Origin: Staphylococcus pettenkoferi | GTDB lineage: Bacteria > Bacillota > Bacilli > Staphylococcales > Staphylococcaceae | Assembly: GCF_002902685.1 (NCBI RefSeq) | Contig: NZ_PPRN01000017.1 | Location: 1 to 64,000, forward strand | Length of the DNA stretch: 64,000 bases | Direction of reading: 5' to 3' | Shown: positions 28,236 through 35,944 of the stretch, piece after piece | Layout of the letters: each line of letters opens with the position of its first letter | How positions within the stretch are numbered: position 1 is the first letter of the stretch | Position numbers and translations under genes: made by a program | Notes under the pieces: model-generated | Database searches by the model: none | Told to the model about the DNA's origin: nothing | Seen by the model: only the letters and a program-made list of their open reading frames with translations

Positions 28236-29270
28236 GTGTCTAATAAGAACAATACTATTCTAGATATGATTCAAGGCAAACCTGTTTCTCATACACCTGT
28301 ATGGTTTATGAGACAAGCAGGTCGTTCACAGCCAGAATATCGACGCTTAAAAGAGAAATATTCACTCTTCGAAATCACGCATCAACCTGAATTATGTGCG
28401 TATGTAACGCATCTACCAGTAGATAACTATGGGACTGATGCAGCAGTACTATACAAAGATATCATGACACCGTTAAAGCCTATAGGTGTAGACGTAGAAA
28501 TCAAATCAGGCGTTGGGCCTGTAATTTCAAATCCAATTCAGTCTATTCAAGATGTGGAGAAATTAGGACAAATCGATCCTAAACGTGATGTACCTTACGT
28601 CTTAGATACAATTAAATTATTAACTGAAGAGAAATTAGATGTGCCACTCATCGGTTTTACAGGCGCGCCATTTACTTTAGCAAGCTACATGATTGAAGGT
28701 GGTCCGTCTAAGAACTATCATTTTACGAAAGCAATGATGTACCGCGATGAAGCAACATGGTTTGCGTTGATGGATCATCTCGTAGACATGTCTATTGCTT
28801 ATGTCAGTGCACAAATTGAAGCAGGTGCAGAACTCATCCAAGTATTTGATTCTTGGGTAGGGGCACTAAACGTGAGTGACTATCGCCGCTATATCAAGCC
28901 TGCGATGCAGAAACTTATTTCCGGTATTAAAGCTCAACATGATGTGCCTATCATCTTGTTTGGTGTCGGTGCCAGCCATCTTGCTCAAGAATGGAATGAC
29001 CTCCCGATTGATGTGCTCGGTTTAGACTGGCGTTTATCAATTCAAGAAGCTAAGCAGTTAGGTCTTAATAAAACGCTACAAGGTAATTTAGATCCTTCGT
29101 TATTATTAGCGCCATGGGATGTCATCGAAGAAAATATCAAGCAGATTATTGATCAAGGTCGAGATTATGGCCAACACATCTTCAACCTTGGACACGGCGT
29201 CTTCCCACAAGTTCAACCTGAAACGTTGAAGAAAGTGACACAATTCGTACATGAGTATTCACGTCGCTAG
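28236..29270 (+). CDS. hemE: uroporphyrinogen decarboxylase HemE
   Basis: Removes four carboxyl groups from uroporphyrinogen III to give coproporphyrinogen III. 344 residues from GTG 28236, which has AGGAGG 7 bases upstream and gives the standard family N-terminus ([13 protein letters not shown]). The signature [17 protein letters not shown] is at about 20-36, and [17 protein letters not shown] near 140-156. It heads a hemE-hemH-hemY cluster with gaps of 52 and 25 bases; the three genes form the second half of heme synthesis. Confidence 0.95.
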   Translation: MSNKNNTILDMIQGKPVSHTPVWFMRQAGRSQPEYRRLKEKYSLFEITHQPELCAYVTHLPVDNYGTDAAVLYKDIMTPLKPIGVDVEIKSGVGPVISNPIQSIQDVEKLGQIDPKRDVPYVLDTIKLLTEEKLDVPLIGFTGAPFTLASYMIEGGPSKNYHFTKAMMYRDEATWFALMDHLVDMSIAYVSAQIEAGAELIQVFDSWVGALNVSDYRRYIKPAMQKLISGIKAQHDVPIILFGVGASHLAQEWNDLPIDVLGLDWRLSIQEAKQLGLNKTLQGNLDPSLLLAPWDVIEENIKQIIDQGRDYGQHIFNLGHGVFPQVQPETLKKVTQFVHEYSRR

Positions 29271-29322
29271 GTAAAACGCATTTTACACAAAGAAAAAGTT
29301 AAGTAGAAAAGGATGGTCACGT

Positions 29323-30246
29323 ATGACTCGAACTGTAGGTTTACTCGTAATGGCATATGGAACGCCATACAAAGAAAGCGATATTGAACCATATTACACT
29401 GACATTCGTCACGGTAAGAAACCTTCAGAAGAAGAGGTTCAAGATTTAAAAGATCGTTACGAATTTATCGGAGGGCTTTCACCGCTCGCACATACGACAG
29501 ACAAGCAAGCTGAAGCTTTAAGAGATGCATTGAATGAGGCATATGAGGATACGACGTTTAAGTTATACATCGGTTTGAAACACATCCATCCTTATATTGA
29601 AGATGCCGTCGAAGCGATGCATCATGATGGTATTGAAGAAGCGGTAACGGTTGTATTAGCGCCTCATTACTCATCATTCTCAGTAGGTTCTTATGATAAA
29701 AGGGCTGAAGAAGAAGCTGAGAAATATGGCATCAAATTGACACATGTGAAGCATTACTTCAAACAACCTAAATTCATTCAATATTGGACAGAAAAAGTGA
29801 ATGAAACATTGGAAGAAATTCCAAAAGATGAACATGACAACACTGTGCTTGTGGTCTCTGCACATAGTTTACCAAAAGGCATGATTGAACGTAACAATGA
29901 TCCATATCCTCGAGAATTGCATGAAACAGCGGAATTGATGCAAGCACATTCTAATATCATTCATGTTGCAGAAGGATGGCAGTCAGAAGGTAACACAGGC
30001 ACACCATGGCTTGGGCCTGACGTGCAAGATTTAACGAGAACACTTTATCAAGAACACGGCTACCAACATTTTATCTATACACCCGTTGGTTTCGTCTGTG
30101 AACATCTCGAAGTACTCTATGACAACGACCATGAGTGTAAAGTCGTATGTGACGAACTCGGAGTCAATTATTACAGACCTCAAATGCCGAACACGGATCC
30201 ACTGTTTATCGGAGCTATTGTGGATGAGGTACAATCAATCTACTAA
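29323..30246 (+). CDS. hemH: coproporphyrin III ferrochelatase (HemH/CpfC)
   Basis: Inserts ferrous iron into the porphyrin ring. In Firmicutes with this gene set the substrate is coproporphyrin III, so the modern name is CpfC. 307 residues. Motifs include LLVMAYGTPYKESDIEPYY at residues 7-25, the catalytic-His region LKHIHPYIEDAV and HSLPKGMIERNNDPYP, then the C-terminal PVGFVCEHLEVLYD. No 2Fe-2S cluster cysteines are evident at the C-terminus, as expected for this branch. AAAAGGATG precedes the ATG. Confidence 0.95.
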   Translation: MTRTVGLLVMAYGTPYKESDIEPYYTDIRHGKKPSEEEVQDLKDRYEFIGGLSPLAHTTDKQAEALRDALNEAYEDTTFKLYIGLKHIHPYIEDAVEAMHHDGIEEAVTVVLAPHYSSFSVGSYDKRAEEEAEKYGIKLTHVKHYFKQPKFIQYWTEKVNETLEEIPKDEHDNTVLVVSAHSLPKGMIERNNDPYPRELHETAELMQAHSNIIHVAEGWQSEGNTGTPWLGPDVQDLTRTLYQEHGYQHFIYTPVGFVCEHLEVLYDNDHECKVVCDELGVNYYRPQMPNTDPLFIGAIVDEVQSIY

Positions 30247-30271
30247 GCAAGTAAAGGAAGCGTGAATTCAA

Positions 30272-31669
30272 TTGGCAAGACAGATAGCAATTATTGGTGC
30301 AGGAATCACTGGTCTATCGAGTGCATATTATATTAAGAAACAGCATCCAGATGTAGACGTGACAATCTACGAAGCTACAGGACGTCCTGGCGGTAAGATT
30401 AAGACTTATCGTAAAGATGGTTATACGATTGAACTAGGGCCAGAATCTTATTTAGGACGTAAGCGTATCATGACAGATGTTGCGGAAGATATCGGATTAG
30501 GTGACCAACTTGAGACGAATCGCACAGGACAATCTTATATTTATGCGAAGAACAAGTTATATCCTATCCCTGGTGGCTCTATAATGGGTATTCCAACTGA
30601 CGTGAAGCCGTTTCTTAAGACGCGCTTGATTTCCTTTAAAGGTAAGTTACGTGCAGGTTTAGACTTGTTTAAAAAGCCTATCAAGATGACGGACGATATT
30701 TCAGTTGGCGACTTCTTTAGAGAACGTTTGGGTGACGAAGTGCTCGTGAACTTAATTGAACCTTTAATGGGTGGTATTTACGGTACAGATATAGACAAAT
30801 TGAGTCTGATGAGTACGTTCCCACAATTCAAGCAGCGAGAAGAAGAATATGGCAGTTTGATTAAAGGCATGAAACACGAGAAACAAGAACGTCAACGTAA
30901 GAAACAACTTTATCCAGGTGCCCCAAGCGGTCAATTTCGTCAATTTAAAAATGGTTTAAGCTCATTTATTGAATATCTCGAAGATTATTTAATTAATAAG
31001 CTGAATGTTGAAATTAAATATAATACACCGATTGAAGATATTATCGTTTCTCAAACTAATTATGATTTAGTCATTGATGGGGAAGAAGTGGAATATGATG
31101 GTGTAGTTGTCACAACACCGCATCAAACATTTATGAAATGGTTTGAGCACGATCCTGCTTTCGACTATTTCAAGACGATGGATTCTACATCAGTTGCAAC
31201 AGTAGTCTTGGCCTTTGATGCGTCTAACATCGAGAACACTTATGATGGCACAGGTTTCGTTATTTCAAGAACGAGTGATACGCGTATTACAGCTTGTACA
31301 TGGACGAGCAAGAAATGGCCTTTTACCACGCCAGAAGGTAAGGTGTTACTACGTGCCTATGTAGGTAGACCAGGCGACACGATTGTTCAAGATTATACAG
31401 ATGAGGAAATTGTGCGCATGGTGACTGAAGACTTAAGCAATATGATGGTCTTCAAAGGTAACCCTGACTTTAGTATCGTTAATCGTATGCCTAAGAGTAT
31501 GCCACAGTACCATGTAGGGCATATTAAAGCGATTCATGAGATTCAAGATCACATCCAACAGACGTATCCACGCTTGCGTATTACAGGTGCACCATTTGAG
31601 GCTGTGGGCTTGCCAGACTGTGTGAAACAGGCGAAAGAAGCAGTAGAAAGTCTGATGGAAGATTTCTAG
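30272..31669 (+). CDS. hemY: coproporphyrinogen III oxidase (HemY/CgoX)
   Basis: FAD-dependent oxygen-requiring enzyme that oxidises coproporphyrinogen III to coproporphyrin III in the Gram-positive heme pathway; formerly called protoporphyrinogen oxidase. 465 residues. The dinucleotide-binding motif GAGITGLSSAYY is at residues 8-19, followed by EATGRPGGKIKT near 35-46, and the C-terminal FAD region is GLPDCVKQAKEAVESL. It starts with TTG at 30272 behind AAAGGAAG; the GTG at 30262 is out of frame. A terminator lies about 125 bases downstream. Confidence 0.94.
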   Translation: MARQIAIIGAGITGLSSAYYIKKQHPDVDVTIYEATGRPGGKIKTYRKDGYTIELGPESYLGRKRIMTDVAEDIGLGDQLETNRTGQSYIYAKNKLYPIPGGSIMGIPTDVKPFLKTRLISFKGKLRAGLDLFKKPIKMTDDISVGDFFRERLGDEVLVNLIEPLMGGIYGTDIDKLSLMSTFPQFKQREEEYGSLIKGMKHEKQERQRKKQLYPGAPSGQFRQFKNGLSSFIEYLEDYLINKLNVEIKYNTPIEDIIVSQTNYDLVIDGEEVEYDGVVVTTPHQTFMKWFEHDPAFDYFKTMDSTSVATVVLAFDASNIENTYDGTGFVISRTSDTRITACTWTSKKWPFTTPEGKVLLRAYVGRPGDTIVQDYTDEEIVRMVTEDLSNMMVFKGNPDFSIVNRMPKSMPQYHVGHIKAIHEIQDHIQQTYPRLRITGAPFEAVGLPDCVKQAKEAVESLMEDF

Positions 31670-31983
31670 ATTTGTGTAGCAGTGGGCGAATTTGTAAAGA
31701 ATCGAGACAAGTTCGACTGCTTTATTGGTCAAATTGATAATGAATTAGGTTGAGTTTAGCGCTCGGCTGACATTGCATGGTTTAATTATTTACCGTTCCA
31801 TAATTTAAGATTATGGGGCGGTTTTGTTTTTTTCTTTTAAAAGTGGAGGAAACGCGCTCGTGAGGATTTTTGTTTATCTTCGGGCAGGGGTAAGTCCGCT
31901 CATGAGTTACGAGTGAAAGTATGTTAAAATGAACACAAATTAAGAACGTAAGATGAATTCGTAAAAGTAAGGGAGCAAGTTAT
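31670..31983. other. intergenic region after the heme genes
   Basis: No gene seen. It contains the terminator at 31793-31835 and the ribosome site for the hydrolase gene at 31984. A possible -10 (TTAAAAT, near 31922) lies upstream of that gene. Confidence 0.5.
31793..31835 (+). terminator. intrinsic terminator of hemEHY
   Basis: 12-bp stem CCGTTCCATAAT (31793-31804) with ATTATGGGGCGG (31810-31821), wobble pairs in the middle, followed by TTTTGTTTTTTTC. Confidence 0.85.
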
Positions 31984-32541
31984 ATGACAGATGTAATTAT
32001 CGTGCATTCAAAATATGGTGATTCGACAAATCATTGGTACGAATGGCTCAGCAATAACTTACAACTTGAAGGATATCACGTCACATTATTTAATTTACCG
32101 GTAGAAGATAATGATGCAATTGCACATTGGGTAGAAGAAATGAATGAACAAATACATATTCGTAAATATGAAACATATTTCGTTACACATGGCTTTGGTA
32201 CAATCGCTAGTTTAAAATATCTTGAGCAATCTGATGTTGAACACATTGAAGGATTCTTCAGTATTTCAGGATTTAAGGAAGATGCGAAAGATATTGATGA
32301 AAATATTAACTTAGATGGCATTTCTATTGATTACGAAGCTGTGAAGAAGAAAGTCGATCGTTTCTATGGTTTATGTTCTAAAGATGATCACCACGTCTCT
32401 TATAAAGAAACAGAACGTCTTATGAAAGCGTTGAATGGTCGCTGTAAAGTCACTGACAGAGGCGGACACTTCCTTGAAGATAATGGCTTTACGACGTTCA
32501 CAAAGCTTCAGAACCGCATGCAAGGTATTATGAGTGATTGA
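31984..32541 (+). CDS. RBBP9/YdeN-type alpha/beta-hydrolase with altered nucleophile
   Basis: 185-residue protein of the RBBP9/YdeN serine-hydrolase family. The N-terminal strand IIVHSKYGDSTNHWYEWL and the order of later blocks fit well. At the nucleophile elbow the sequence reads VTHGFGT (residues 67-73): the position of the catalytic serine in HSxG is glycine. The Asp (CSKDDHHV) and His (DRGGHFLEDNG) of the triad remain. I infer that it is not a normal serine hydrolase. GGGAG precedes ATG 31984; a weak terminator follows. Confidence 0.72.
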   Translation: MTDVIIVHSKYGDSTNHWYEWLSNNLQLEGYHVTLFNLPVEDNDAIAHWVEEMNEQIHIRKYETYFVTHGFGTIASLKYLEQSDVEHIEGFFSISGFKEDAKDIDENINLDGISIDYEAVKKKVDRFYGLCSKDDHHVSYKETERLMKALNGRCKVTDRGGHFLEDNGFTTFTKLQNRMQGIMSD

Positions 32542-32977
32542 TTAAGAGGAGGGCGTGGGGCTCTCCTTTTTTAGTACAGTAGAGTGGACGGCTATGACGA
32601 GCACGAGAGTCTAAACTAAGCATGAGGTGTGCGATTCTTATTTTTGTAAAGTAGGGTAGGAGGGTAGATTAACGGAAGAGTCAATTCTAGTTTGAAAATG
32701 AGGATGGATCGAAATATGAGGTAGGCTTTCAAGAAATTTTTTGAGACCATTTAAACACTTTACGTATAGTTATGGATGATGTAGTGCTTTTTTACAATAA
32801 TTTCTTAGTGCAATGCATTGACTTTCTTTGTGAAAGTTTATATACTGTAAAAGTCTTGTTAATGAGGCACCCAAATGTGAGTGCTTTATTAAAGAACTTG
32901 TAAAACTAATGTAAATTAGTTGTTGACTTACCTTGAATTAGATGATATATTAGAAAGGTAGTCTTAAATAGTATTAG
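32542..32977. other. intergenic region before the tRNA cluster
   Basis: No gene seen. A GC-rich hairpin close to the stop codon (GGAG with CTCC around 32549-32568, then TTTTTT) is a probable terminator of the hydrolase gene. The tRNA promoter lies at 32923-32951. Confidence 0.5.
32923..32951 (+). promoter_or_regulatory. promoter of the tRNA cluster
   Basis: -35 TTGACT (32923-32928), 17-base spacer, -10 TATATT (32946-32951). It is close to consensus and about 27 bases from the first tRNA. Confidence 0.75.
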
Positions 32978-33051
<74 letters not shown>

Positions 33052-33059
33052 TAACCAAT

Positions 33060-33135
33060 GGTCCCGTAGTGTAGCGGTTAACACGCCTGCCTGTCACGCA
33101 GGAGATCGCGGGTTCGATTCCCGTCGGGACCGCCA
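33060..33135 (+). tRNA. tRNA-Asp (GTC)
   Basis: Acceptor GGTCCCG with CGGGACC, anticodon loop CTGTCAC, T-arm GGGTTCGATTCCC, discriminator G and encoded CCA. Confidence 0.95.
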
Positions 33136-33139
33136 TTAT

Positions 33140-33212
33140 GGTTCAGTAGCTCAGTTGGTAGAGCAATGGATTGAAGCTCCATGTGTCGGCAGTTCGACTC
33201 TGTCCTGAACCA
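33140..33212 (+). tRNA. tRNA-Phe (GAA)
   Basis: Acceptor GGTTCAG with CTGAACC, D-loop AGTTGGTA, anticodon loop TTGAAGC, T-loop TTCGACT. CCA is not encoded. Confidence 0.94.
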
Positions 33213-33227
33213 TTTCTATCGTTGCTT

Positions 33228-33304
33228 GGCGGTTGTGGCGAAGTGGTTAACGCATCGGATTGTGGTTCCGACATTCGTGGGTTCGATTCCCATCAACCGC
33301 CCCA
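33228..33304 (+). tRNA. tRNA-His (GTG)
   Basis: Acceptor GCGGTTG with CAACCGC plus the encoded G at position -1 facing C73, the identity mark of tRNA-His. Anticodon loop TTGTGGT, T-arm GGGTTCGATTCCC, encoded CCA. Confidence 0.95.
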
Positions 33305-33321
33305 TAATCGTTCACAATTAG

Positions 33322-33395
33322 GCGGGTGTAGTTTAATGGCAAAACCTCAGCCTTCCAAGCTGATGTTGTGGGTTCGATTCCCATCACCCGCTCCA
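33322..33395 (+). tRNA. tRNA-Gly (TCC)
   Basis: Acceptor GCGGGTG with CACCCGC, anticodon loop CTTCCAA, T-arm GGGTTCGATTCCC, discriminator T and encoded CCA. Confidence 0.95.
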
Positions 33396-33406
33396 TTTAT
33401 TATTAA

Positions 33407-33481
33407 TCCACAGTAGCTCAGTGGTAGAGCTATCGGCTGTTAACCGATCGGTCGTAGGTTCGAATCCTACCTGTGGAGCCA
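33407..33481 (+). tRNA. tRNA-Asn (GTT)
   Basis: Acceptor TCCACAG with CTGTGGA, anticodon loop CTGTTAA, T-arm AGGTTCGAATCCT, discriminator G and encoded CCA. Confidence 0.95.
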
Positions 33482-33482
33482 T

Positions 33483-33554
33483 GGCCCCGTGGTCAAGCGG
33501 TTAAGACACTGCCCTTTCACGGCAGTAACACGGGTTCGAGTCCCGTCGGGGTCA
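33483..33554 (+). tRNA. tRNA-Glu (TTC)
   Basis: Acceptor GGCCCCG with CGGGGTC (one G-T pair), anticodon loop CTTTCAC, T-arm GGGTTCGAGTCCC, discriminator A. CCA is not encoded. It begins one base after the CCA of tRNA-Asn. Confidence 0.94.
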
Positions 33555-33560
33555 TACTTA

Positions 33561-33590
33561 AACAGAAGTGGCAATCGCTTCTGTTTTTTT
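33561..33590 (+). terminator. terminator-like hairpin between tRNA-Glu and tRNA-Ser
   Basis: Stem AACAGAAG (33561-33568) with CTTCTGTT (33578-33585), tip extended by TG/CG, followed by a T-run through 33590. It sits inside the tRNA cluster, six bases after tRNA-Glu and ten before tRNA-Ser. Confidence 0.75.
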
Positions 33591-33600
33591 AATATCATAT

Positions 33601-33690
33601 GGAGAGTTGTCCGAGTTGGCCGAAGGAGCACGCCTGGAAAGTGTGTAGGCGTTACCATGCGTCTCGAGGGTTCGAATCCCTCACTCTCCG
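33601..33690 (+). tRNA. tRNA-Ser (GGA)
   Basis: Class II tRNA with a long variable arm. Acceptor GGAGAGT with ACTCTCC, anticodon loop CTGGAAA, T-arm GGGTTCGAATCCC, discriminator G. CCA is not encoded. Confidence 0.94.
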
Positions 33691-33697
33691 CTAGGGC

Positions 33698-33735
33698 GCT
33701 AGAAAAGTTTAAAATACTTTTCTAGCTATTTTTCT
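33698..33735 (+). terminator. terminator of the tRNA cluster
   Basis: Perfect 11-bp stem GCTAGAAAAGT (33698-33708) with ACTTTTCTAGC (33716-33726), followed by TATTTTTCT. Confidence 0.85.
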
Positions 33736-34062
33736 AATTTCAGCTACAAACCCCGTAGTGACGGGCTTTATCTAGCTTTCAATGTTCAGTGACAAAAAGC
33801 ATGTTTCAAATAGTTTTACATAGTTTTAAAAGAAAATAGGCACAATGTGTCTATAAAACTACTCTGTAAACTCAATTTAGGCACAAATTTTACGTGCCAT
33901 AGACACATGAATGGTAGGTTGAATTGGATGTATATTTTTAACGGTTGGTGTTTAAAATCACGAGTCGTTATTTTTTTGTTTACATCAAAAATTATACAAA
34001 TGTCTCTTCAATAGTAAGTACCTGGCATTTGGTATTAGATACACTCAAATGGATAGAAAGTG
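33736..34062. other. intergenic region downstream of the tRNA cluster
   Basis: No supported gene on either strand. AT-rich sequence marks the boundary between the syntenic core and the accessory region. I looked for a repeat of the 3' end of tRNA-Ser that would mark an integration site and did not see one. Confidence 0.45.
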
Positions 34063-34090
34063 TTGAAATTTTAAGAATACCTGCTATAAT
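34063..34090 (+). promoter_or_regulatory. strong promoter of a short RNA
   Basis: -35 TTGAAA (34063-34068), 16-base spacer, perfect -10 TATAAT (34085-34090) with an extended -10 TGC directly upstream. No coding gene begins behind it. Confidence 0.7.
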
Positions 34091-34096
34091 AAAGTA

Positions 34097-34155
34097 CAAC
34101 GAAATGAAGTAAGTCATATGAGTAAACCCCAGCGACCGCCATCGCTGGGATTTTG
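34097..34155 (+). ncRNA. predicted small RNA of about 60 bases
   Basis: Between a near-consensus promoter and the hairpin CCCAGCG (34128-34134)/CGCTGGG (34143-34149) followed by ATTTT there is room for a transcript of about 58 bases and no credible reading frame. The layout resembles antitoxin RNAs of staphylococcal type I toxin-antitoxin loci, whose 3' hairpin is shared with an opposing toxin transcript. I see no good toxin gene on the minus strand, so this is an orphan candidate. Confidence 0.5.
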
Positions 34156-34251
34156 ATAATTGTTTGTGTTCAATTGTTAACACATTAAGGACATCTCATA
34201 ATTATGGGACCGACGATATTTGTCATAATATAGTATAAAAGATTTACATTT

Positions 34252-34287
34252 AGCGGTTAATGATGAAAATCATTAGCTGCTATTTTT
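34252..34287 (+). terminator. terminator-like hairpin
   Basis: 13-bp stem AGCGGTTAATGAT (34252-34264) with ATCATTAGCTGCT (34269-34281), two wobbles, then ATTTTTCTT. No gene reads into it, so it may end another short or decayed transcript. Confidence 0.6.
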
Positions 34288-34313
34288 CTTGCACGATGCA
34301 TTGTTATTTTAAG

Positions 34314-34740
34314 CTCAACATTCCTAAGTTTACAATTTTATAAGTGGTGTCTAAATTAAGGCACTTTCTAAGTGTATGATTAATTTCGTTCAAAGCATAA
34401 TCAAATTCTTCTTGAGTTACTTCAGCAAAGTTCTTCTTTTAAAGAAGAATTCCTTAAGTAAGCCTTTAAAATTTCCATTAGTACCTTATTATCACGTAGA
34501 ATAAGAATCAGCTAAGTAAATATGATTATTGAACTTAAATTCAACATCTTTACACCACGAGAATTCTTTAACACAGTCTACATCTATCGTCTTTACAAAG
34601 CTTTCTAATAATGTGTTGATAAGTAAATGCATCGATTCTTTCATAGCTCAAGACGAATGGGTAAAGATAAGGTAGTAAAAGTAAAAGCGAGCTTTTCTTT
34701 CTAAGAAATTGTTATTACTATGCTAACTTTCTCCTCTACT
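34314..34740 (-). pseudogene. IS30-family transposase remnant
   Basis: Translating the minus strand in pieces gives the end of an IS30-type DDE transposase: FLERKARFY near the start, KESMHLLINTLLESF, VKEFSWCKDVEF, HIYLADSYST then GTNGNFKGLLKEFF, and TQEEFDYALNEIN with RKCL near the end. In intact members the corresponding blocks read like VERKTRF, YFADPYSPWQRGTNEN and INxRPRKCL. The copy has stops in place of PWQR (about 34478-34486), an earlier TGA, a frameshift near 34435-34445, and lacks its N-terminal half. Terminal repeats were not found. It is an old, dead insertion next to the tRNA cluster. Confidence 0.7.
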
Positions 34741-34797
34741 TTAGCAGATTACCTTTTACAAAATAGTGAAATTTAAAAATAAATACATTTAAAGATA

Positions 34798-35364
34798 TTA
34801 ATTATCTGGCGAGACTTCATCTAGTATTTCATCTTGTCTTTTCTCCATTCTTTCAAATTCCTCATCGCTTACTCCTTCTCTATTCATTTTATCCGATAAA
34901 TCGAAGTACTCTTTTTCTAATTTGTCTTCTTTAGCTTTTTGTTCTTCTTTCCAGTCTTGTTGATCTTTAATCCAACTTTCATGTGCTCTTTGTTCTTCAG
35001 GAGTACGATAAACACCGTTACCTTCATAGTCATATTTTTCTTGATTTAGGTTTTTTTCCACGTTCTCATTCGAAGTTGTTTGTTGTGACTGGTTTTGACT
35101 ATTATTAGTTTGTTGGTATCCACTGTTTTTTTCTTGTTGATTTTCTTTGTTTTCATTGTTTTGTTTTACTTTATCATTATTCGATTTTGTATCTTGTTTC
35201 TGTTTGTTCTTCTTTTTGTTTTTAGATTTTTTATCTGATTTGTTATCTGTAGAGTTTTTATTTGATTTTTGATTTGTATCGGTTTTGCTTACTTGACCAC
35301 ATGCCGATAATAATAGTGCAGATGCCAGGGTTACTGTTCCTAATAATTGAATTATTTTTTTCAT
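34798..35364 (-). CDS. low-complexity lipoprotein
   Basis: 188-residue secreted lipoprotein: signal peptide with lipobox LLSAC (Cys22), then a long hydrophilic linker of Lys, Asn, Gln and Ser (residues about 25-105) and a charged C-terminal region that is probably helical (EQRAHESWIKDQQDWKEEQK, FERMEKRQDEILDE). No domain recognised. AGGAG precedes the ATG. It follows another lipoprotein gene of the same design by 10 bases, so they form one operon. Confidence 0.72.
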   Translation of the reverse strand: MKKIIQLLGTVTLASALLLSACGQVSKTDTNQKSNKNSTDNKSDKKSKNKKKNKQKQDTKSNNDKVKQNNENKENQQEKNSGYQQTNNSQNQSQQTTSNENVEKNLNQEKYDYEGNGVYRTPEEQRAHESWIKDQQDWKEEQKAKEDKLEKEYFDLSDKMNREGVSDEEFERMEKRQDEILDEVSPDN

Positions 35365-35374
35365 AATAAAACTC

Positions 35375-35887
35375 CTATTCTAATCCCATTTCTTTATTAA
35401 ACTCTTCACTACGCTTCATCATTTCTTCGACGGATTCTTCTGTATCGTCGGCCATTCCAGGACCTTTTGTACGAGATTCAGCTTGCGCTTGATCTTCTTC
35501 AGTCCAATCACCACCATAATTAGAGTTAGGGTTATTATTTAATTCTTCAGCTCTTTGTGTTTCTTCTGAAGTTAATTGTTCTTTTGTTTCATTATTTTGT
35601 TGATTATTATTATTATTCATTTGGTTATCTGAGTTATTTTGGTGATCTTGTTGGTTATTATCATTGTAATTTGAGCTTGAGTCATTTGTCTTGACTCGAT
35701 TATTATTCTTTTGAGACTCATTATTTTTCTTTGTTTCATTCTTTGGACTGTTTTTCTTTTTTTGTTGTTTATCATTTTTTGTTGTGGTTTCCGAGTGCTT
35801 ACTTTTATCTTTATTAGATTTATCGTTATTTCCACATGCACTTATTATAAGTGTGCTGGTTAATAAAATGAGAATTAAACGTCTCAC
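35375..35887 (-). CDS. low-complexity lipoprotein
   Basis: 170 residues from GTG 35887, which has AAGGAGG at 6-base spacing; the ATG at 35908 would contain the ribosome site. Signal peptide RRLILILLTSTLIISAC with the lipobox cysteine, then a Lys/Asn/Gln/Ser-rich linker including several short Asn runs (residues about 20-105), and an acidic C-terminal region (TSEETQRAEELN, ESVEEMMKRSEEFNKEM). Same build as the gene downstream but the C-terminal parts are not alike by eye. Function unknown; probably surface-exposed. Confidence 0.72.
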   Translation of the reverse strand: MRRLILILLTSTLIISACGNNDKSNKDKSKHSETTTKNDKQQKKKNSPKNETKKNNESQKNNNRVKTNDSSSNYNDNNQQDHQNNSDNQMNNNNNQQNNETKEQLTSEETQRAEELNNNPNSNYGGDWTEEDQAQAESRTKGPGMADDTEESVEEMMKRSEEFNKEMGLE

Positions 35888-35916
35888 AATTATCCTCCTT
35901 ACATACATATACAGAT

Positions 35917-35942
35917 TAAAAGGGCAGGAAGAGCTGCCCTTA
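35917..35942 (-). terminator. intrinsic terminator, minus strand
   Basis: 8-bp stem AAGGGCAG (35921-35928) with CTGCCCTT (35935-35942); the minus strand runs on into TTTTAATC. It ends the DUF4352-like gene and separates it from the lipoprotein pair. Confidence 0.78.
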
Positions 35943-35944
35943 AA

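Noticed and set aside
33171-33725. Open frames of 60-80 codons across the tRNA genes
   Set aside because: They run through well-formed tRNA cloverleaves and are products of tRNA sequence.
33683-33740. 3' end of tRNA-Ser as an integration (att) site
   Set aside because: No second copy of the tRNA 3' end and no integrase gene found in the accessory region.
33992-34183. 63-codon minus-strand frame opposite the small RNA, considered as a type I toxin
   Set aside because: Its internal MTYFISLYFIIAG stretch is hydrophobic, but there is no ribosome site or promoter and the frame runs on without the usual charged toxin tail.
35560-35720. Repeated AAT/AAC-type triplets considered as a microsatellite or CRISPR
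   Set aside because: They are codon runs for Asn/Gln in a low-complexity lipoprotein linker; no regular repeat-spacer pattern exists.
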